Assembly (NCBI GenBank): GCA_934474025.1
Contig: CAKSMF010000001.1
Span: 1-64,000 of the forward strand
Source of the DNA: an uncultured Ruminococcus sp.
GTDB lineage: Bacteria > Bacillota > Clostridia > Oscillospirales > Ruminococcaceae
Reading direction: 5' to 3'
Length of the DNA: 64,000 bases
This document shows, piece after piece, positions 59,875 through 64,000 of the stretch. The notes beneath the pieces are model-generated. The model did no database searches and was not told the origin of the DNA. It saw only the letters and a list, made by a program, of their open reading frames with translations. The first letter of the stretch is position 1, and every line of letters begins with the position of its first letter. The position numbers and the translations under genes are program-made.

Positions 59875-61810
59875 GATTACTGTTGCAGAATCCGCCGGCT
59901 TTTGCTTCGGGGTTGACAGAGCCGTGCAAATGGTGTATAATGAACTCGATAAGGGAACAAAAGTAGCAACTCTCGGTCCTATTATCCATAATCAAGATGT
60001 AGTTAATGATATGGAAAAAAAAGGAGCAAGAATTATTAATTCTGTTGATGAACTGCTCCCCGATGAAACTGTTGTTATACGTTCCCACGGTGTCGGAAGA
60101 GAAATTTATGAACAAATTAAGCTTAAAGGCAACAGAATGCTTGACGCTACTTGTCCTTTTGTTTCAAAAATTCACAGGATTGTTGCTAAAAAAACTCAGG
60201 AAGGCTGTTTTATTTTGATTGCAGGTGACGCAAATCACCCTGAAGTGCAAGGAATCGTTGGTCATTGTGACGAAAACTACCTTGTTTTTAAAGATAATTT
60301 TGAGTTAAATCACTTTTTTGAAAATCTGGATAAAAATTTTCAAAAAACCCTTGCTTTTGTCGCTCAAACGACGTATAATATATTAGTATGGGAAAAGTGT
60401 TTAAAGGAAATTCCAGAGAACGTCCACAATGTTGTTATATTTGATACCATTTGCAATGCTACTGATGCCAGACAGACTGATGCACGTGAACTGGCTCAGA
60501 AATCTGACATAATGATTGTTGTTGGTGGTCGTCACAGTTCAAATACTGTTAAATTATATGAAGTGTGTAGCCGTTATTGTAAAACGTATCATATAGAAAA
60601 TTCGGACGAGCTTGAAACTTTAAAGCTCCCCGATGCTGAAAATATCGGCATTACTGCTGGAGCATCTACTCCGGCTTATATAATTAAGGAGGTAAAAACC
60701 AAAATGGCAGAAATTGAAAAGGATACAATTCAGGAAGAGGAGAATTTTCAGGAATTGCTTGATCAGTCATTCAAAAAAATACATACAGGAGAAAAAGTTA
60801 AAGCTACAGTAATGTCTGTAAATAATACAGAAGTAGTAGTTGACCTTGGCACTAAACACACTGGTTATGTTGCTCTTGATGAACTTACAGACGATACTTC
60901 TAAAAAGCCGGAAGATATTGTAAGTGTTGGTGACGAAATCGAACTTATTGTTATTAAAGTGAATGACGCTGAAGGTACTGTTACCCTTTCTAAGAAAAAG
61001 GTTGATGAACAGGCTGGATACGAAAAGATTGTAAAAGCTAAGGAAGAAGGCACTATTCTTGAAGGTACTGTTCAGTACGTTGTAAACAAGGGTGTTACAC
61101 TTAATATCTATGGCGTAAGAGTATTTATCCCTGCATCACAGACAGGTCTTCCAAGAGGTGCAGAACTTGACCAGCTCCTCAAGAAGAAAGTTGAATTTAT
61201 GATTATTGATGTTACTGAGGGCAGAAAGAGAGCCGTTGGTTCTATCAAGGCTGTACAGAATGCTCGCAAGGAAGCTGCTAAGGCTAAGTTCTGGGAAACA
61301 GCAAGTATTGGTGATACATTCACAGGTAAGGTTAAATCTCTTACAAGCTTTGGTGCATTTGTTGATTTAGGCGGTATTGACGGAATGGTTCATATTTCCG
61401 AACTTTCATGGAAGAGACTCAAGCACCCAAGCGAAGTTGTAAGTGTTGGTGATACTCTTGAAGTTTACATCAAAGACCTTGATAAAGAAACTGGAAGAAT
61501 TTCACTCGGTTACAAGAAGTCCGAAGATAACCCTTGGGAAATTTTCATGAATAACTATAAAGTAGGCGATATTGTAAAGGCTACTATTGTATCTATCACT
61601 TCATTTGGTGCATTTGCTCAGATTATTGATGGTATTGATGGTCTTATCCATATCTCTCAGATTGCTGACAAGAAAGTTGAAAACGTTAAGGACGTTCTTT
61701 CAGTTGGCGATGAAGTTAATGTTAAGATTACTAACATTGACGAAAAGGATAAGAGAATCAGCCTTTCTATGCGTGAAGCTGTTGAAGAAAAAGCTGACGA
61801 CGCTGAATAA
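59867..61810 (+). CDS. ispH: IspH-ribosomal protein S1 fusion
   Basis: The 647-residue protein joins two functions. Residues 1-285 are IspH (LytB), the last enzyme of the MEP isoprenoid pathway, with 4Fe-4S cysteines in ESAGFCFGVDRA, DATCPFV and DTICNAT. Residues 300-640 hold four S1 RNA-binding motifs (for example GYVALDELTDDT, VKSLTSFGAFVDLGGIDGMV and VSITSFGAFAQIIDGIDGLI), which act as ribosomal protein S1. Such fusions are known in Clostridia. The ATG at 59867 follows CAGGAGGAAA. It ends the cmk operon before a strong terminator. Confidence 0.95.
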   Translation: MSKITVAESAGFCFGVDRAVQMVYNELDKGTKVATLGPIIHNQDVVNDMEKKGARIINSVDELLPDETVVIRSHGVGREIYEQIKLKGNRMLDATCPFVSKIHRIVAKKTQEGCFILIAGDANHPEVQGIVGHCDENYLVFKDNFELNHFFENLDKNFQKTLAFVAQTTYNILVWEKCLKEIPENVHNVVIFDTICNATDARQTDARELAQKSDIMIVVGGRHSSNTVKLYEVCSRYCKTYHIENSDELETLKLPDAENIGITAGASTPAYIIKEVKTKMAEIEKDTIQEEENFQELLDQSFKKIHTGEKVKATVMSVNNTEVVVDLGTKHTGYVALDELTDDTSKKPEDIVSVGDEIELIVIKVNDAEGTVTLSKKKVDEQAGYEKIVKAKEEGTILEGTVQYVVNKGVTLNIYGVRVFIPASQTGLPRGAELDQLLKKKVEFMIIDVTEGRKRAVGSIKAVQNARKEAAKAKFWETASIGDTFTGKVKSLTSFGAFVDLGGIDGMVHISELSWKRLKHPSEVVSVGDTLEVYIKDLDKETGRISLGYKKSEDNPWEIFMNNYKVGDIVKATIVSITSFGAFAQIIDGIDGLIHISQIADKKVENVKDVLSVGDEVNVKITNIDEKDKRISLSMREAVEEKADDAE

Positions 61811-61829
61811 TCAGTCTTTTGTTAAATTT

Positions 61830-61861
61830 GGAACTGTACTTTTTTGTGCAGTTCCTTTTTT
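61830..61861 (+). terminator. Terminator after ispH-rpsA
   Basis: GGAACTG (61830-61836) pairs with CAGTTCC (61849-61855), followed by six T. Confidence 0.88.
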
Positions 61862-61932
61862 ATAAATTAAAAAAATATTAAGCAGTTATAAATATTTGTT
61901 AAACTTTAAACCATAAATTTGGCAGATTAATA

Positions 61933-61961
61933 TTGACAAATTAAAATAAATATTGTATATT
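61933..61961 (+). promoter_or_regulatory. Promoter of the GH9 gene
   Basis: TTGACA (61933-61938), 17 bases and TATATT (61956-61961) lie about 38 bases upstream of the GH9 ATG. Confidence 0.78.
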
Positions 61962-61998
61962 AAATTTATACTATTATAACAGAGAGGGGCTAATATCT

Positions 61999-64000
61999 AT
62001 GATTTTTAAAAAAATTGCCACTGTTGCATCAGCACTTGTTCTTTCTGCCGGAATGGCAAACTGTTTACCAGTCGAAAAGAACGCTAATGCATCTGGTGAC
62101 TATAATTATGCTGAAGCACTTCAGAAATCAATGTTTTTCTATGAAGTTCAGCAGGCAGGAAAACTTCCGGAATGGAACATGGTTTCATGGCGTGCTGATT
62201 CAATGCTTACCGATGTTGTTCAGGGCGGTTGGTTTGATGCAGGTGACCACTTTAAATTTGCACTTACCAATGCCTATACTGCAAATATGCTTGCATGGGG
62301 TCTTATTGAGTACAAAGACGCTGTAAAAAAAGCTGGTTTGTATGACCTTTATACAAAGAATCTTCAATGGGGTCTTGATTATGTAATGGCTTGTGATGAG
62401 GGTGACAAAGTTATAGGAACTATCGGTCATCCTAAGATGGACCATGTATGGTGGGGCAGTGCTGAACTTTACGAACGCAAAATGAAACTCCAATACGATA
62501 CTGACGAAAGACCTTATGATGAAATAACCTGTACAACAACTATTGCTGATATGGCATCTGCTCTTGCTTCCGGATATATTGTATTCAAAGAAGATAATCC
62601 GGAACTCGCTGAACAGTATCTTGAACACGCAAAAAGCTTGTTTGAACTGGCAGACAAAACAAGAAGCAATGATGACCAAGGAGTTCAGAAAGAGTATTAC
62701 AATACTAAACAAAGTGGCAGTGACGCTGACTTTATGGACGAACTTTTCCTTGCTGCAAACTGGCTCTATAAGGCAACTGGTGAACAATCATATCTTGATA
62801 AGGCTGAAAAAGAATATCTTCCTAATTTAGGCAGAGAAAGTCAGTCAACAGAATACAAGTATACATGGGGCTATTGCTGGGACGATACTATGCAGGGAGC
62901 TATTCTCCTCTATGCACAGAATACCGGCAAACAGGAATGGATTGACCATGTTGAAAAACATCTTAAATACTGGACTGATGGTATTTCGCAGGAATGGGGA
63001 GGAGAAAAGAAAGTAAGTTATACTCCTGACGGTCTTGCATGGCTTACAAACTGGGGTTCACTCCGTCACGCTGAAAATACAGCATTCCTTGCAATGCTTG
63101 CATCTGATACTATTTTCAAGGATAATCCTACTCTTAGCAAAAAGTATTCCGAATGGGCTAAATCACAAATGGATTATGCTCTTGGTGATAACGATTTAGG
63201 TATGAGTTATGTTCTTGGAATGGGTGAAAAGAATCCTATAAACGTTCACCACAGAACAGCAAGTGGCGTTCATGATGACCACTGGAATGAACTCGGAACA
63301 GTTGACGAAGACGGCAATCCGGTTAAAGACCCTAAGTGGCAGACTGAATATGCACATATTCTTTATGGTGCTCTTGAGGGCGGTCCATCACAGGACGGAA
63401 GTTTCAAGGATAACAATGCTTCATATGAAAATACTGAAGTTGCTATTGACTATAATGCAGGATTTACAGCTTGTCTTTGTGCTATGATTAATGCTTATGG
63501 CGGTGAACCTCTTGCAGATTTCCCTCCGGAAGAAGAAGTTAAATGGCCTGAATTTCTTGTAAAAGCTTCTTTCAATCAGAAAACAGACAGCTATACAGAA
63601 ATAAAAGCTTATGCTATGAACCATTCTGCATGGCCGGCAAGAGTTATAAAGGATTTATCATATAATTACTATTTTGATATCTCAGAACTTGTTGAACAAG
63701 GCTTCTCAATTGATGATGTACAGGTTACTAAAGGTACTGACCAGCACAGCGGTGATGAAGGTGTAGCTACAGTTTCCGATCCTATACATTATGACGGAAA
63801 TATATATTATGTAAAGGTTACTTTCGGTGACGGCAGAGTTGTTATGCCAACTGGTCAATCTGAACACCGTTCAGAATTACAATTTAGAATAGGTATTCCG
63901 GATAATCTTAAAACTGCTGACGGCAGTAAACCTGTTTGGAATGCTGATAATGATTATTCCGCTAAAGGTCTTGTACAGGGCGGGGAAGACAGCATGATTG
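61999..64000 (+). CDS. GH9 cellulase with CBM3c, cut by the window edge
   Basis: The frame is open from the ATG at 61999 (after AGAGAGGGG) to the last base. A signal peptide (about 1-31, ending NANAS) is followed by a GH9 catalytic domain (about 32-500): VQGGWFDAGDHFKF with the base aspartates, GSADADFMDELFLAANWLY-like region, NPINVHHRTASG and the acid glutamate in ENTEVAIDYNAGF. Then comes a CBM3c-like domain (from about 515: FLVKASFNQKTDSYTEIKAY onward). GH9-CBM3c enzymes are processive endoglucanases. The rest, probably including a dockerin, lies outside the window. Confidence 0.93.
   Translation, partial: MIFKKIATVASALVLSAGMANCLPVEKNANASGDYNYAEALQKSMFFYEVQQAGKLPEWNMVSWRADSMLTDVVQGGWFDAGDHFKFALTNAYTANMLAWGLIEYKDAVKKAGLYDLYTKNLQWGLDYVMACDEGDKVIGTIGHPKMDHVWWGSAELYERKMKLQYDTDERPYDEITCTTTIADMASALASGYIVFKEDNPELAEQYLEHAKSLFELADKTRSNDDQGVQKEYYNTKQSGSDADFMDELFLAANWLYKATGEQSYLDKAEKEYLPNLGRESQSTEYKYTWGYCWDDTMQGAILLYAQNTGKQEWIDHVEKHLKYWTDGISQEWGGEKKVSYTPDGLAWLTNWGSLRHAENTAFLAMLASDTIFKDNPTLSKKYSEWAKSQMDYALGDNDLGMSYVLGMGEKNPINVHHRTASGVHDDHWNELGTVDEDGNPVKDPKWQTEYAHILYGALEGGPSQDGSFKDNNASYENTEVAIDYNAGFTACLCAMINAYGGEPLADFPPEEEVKWPEFLVKASFNQKTDSYTEIKAYAMNHSAWPARVIKDLSYNYYFDISELVEQGFSIDDVQVTKGTDQHSGDEGVATVSDPIHYDGNIYYVKVTFGDGRVVMPTGQSEHRSELQFRIGIPDNLKTADGSKPVWNADNDYSAKGLVQGGEDSMI

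Overview
The window looks like the chromosome of an AT-rich, Gram-positive, cellulosome-forming anaerobe of the Ruminococcus (Oscillospiraceae) type. Three proteins carry dockerins behind Thr-rich linkers. There is a lipoprotein GH5 glucanase, a GH9-CBM3c cellulase cut by the right edge, an IspH-S1 fusion, SpoIVA next to a SipL-like protein, and an indolepyruvate oxidoreductase / phenylacetate-CoA ligase set. All assignments come from reading motifs; no database was searched.

Layout. 1-345 holds the 3' end of a 5S rRNA gene, its terminator and an orphan piece of the 3' end of 23S rRNA. 486-5004 is the str operon (rpsL-rpsG-fusA-tuf, minus strand). 5171-11256 (minus) holds a dockerin protein that overlaps a MATE exporter gene, then the TrkH/TrkA potassium system. 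11363-13293 is a small accessory locus: an XRE regulator diverges from six very small genes behind consensus promoters and palindromic sites. I regard it as the least explained part of the window. 13334-16378 holds spoIVA and sipL. 16502-22901 is housekeeping (DUF4317, PP2C phosphatase, TatD, LCP protein, SLOG protein, alanine racemase, a radical SAM protein). 22902-26902 has an unusual intergenic region, a 43-residue membrane peptide, ilvE, serC and serA. 26967-33007 has a dockerin-VanY carboxypeptidase, glycogen phosphorylase, 4-alpha-glucanotransferase and a membrane protein. 33062-40311 holds a zinc-ribbon protein, an ACT protein, paaK, iorB and iorA (with two unknown genes between iorB and iorA), another unknown gene and a HAD phosphatase. 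40589-49941 has the GH5 lipoprotein, a TraB-like lipoprotein, cdaA-cdaR (c-di-AMP synthesis), a cysteine desulfurase with a DUF3343 partner, and a large dockerin protein. 50281-61810 is a long plus-strand run: a ClpP-like protease, ftsK/spoIIIE, DUF1963, YgiQ, a ComEC-like hydrolase, DUF3006, an HI0933-type flavoprotein, cmk, plsC and ispH-rpsA. The GH9 gene begins at 61999.

How it fits together. The dockerin proteins, GH5 and GH9 belong to extracellular plant-fibre breakdown; MalQ and GlgP handle the glucans stored or taken up. The Ior/PaaK/ACT group fits metabolism of aryl or branched-chain keto acids. SpoIVA plus SipL argue that the organism can make spore coats. The main points for follow-up are the small-protein locus, the dockerin on a peptidoglycan carboxypeptidase, the cohesin-like plus dockerin protein, a beta-sandwich-like module shared by the GH5 lipoprotein and a dockerin protein, and the orphan 23S fragment.
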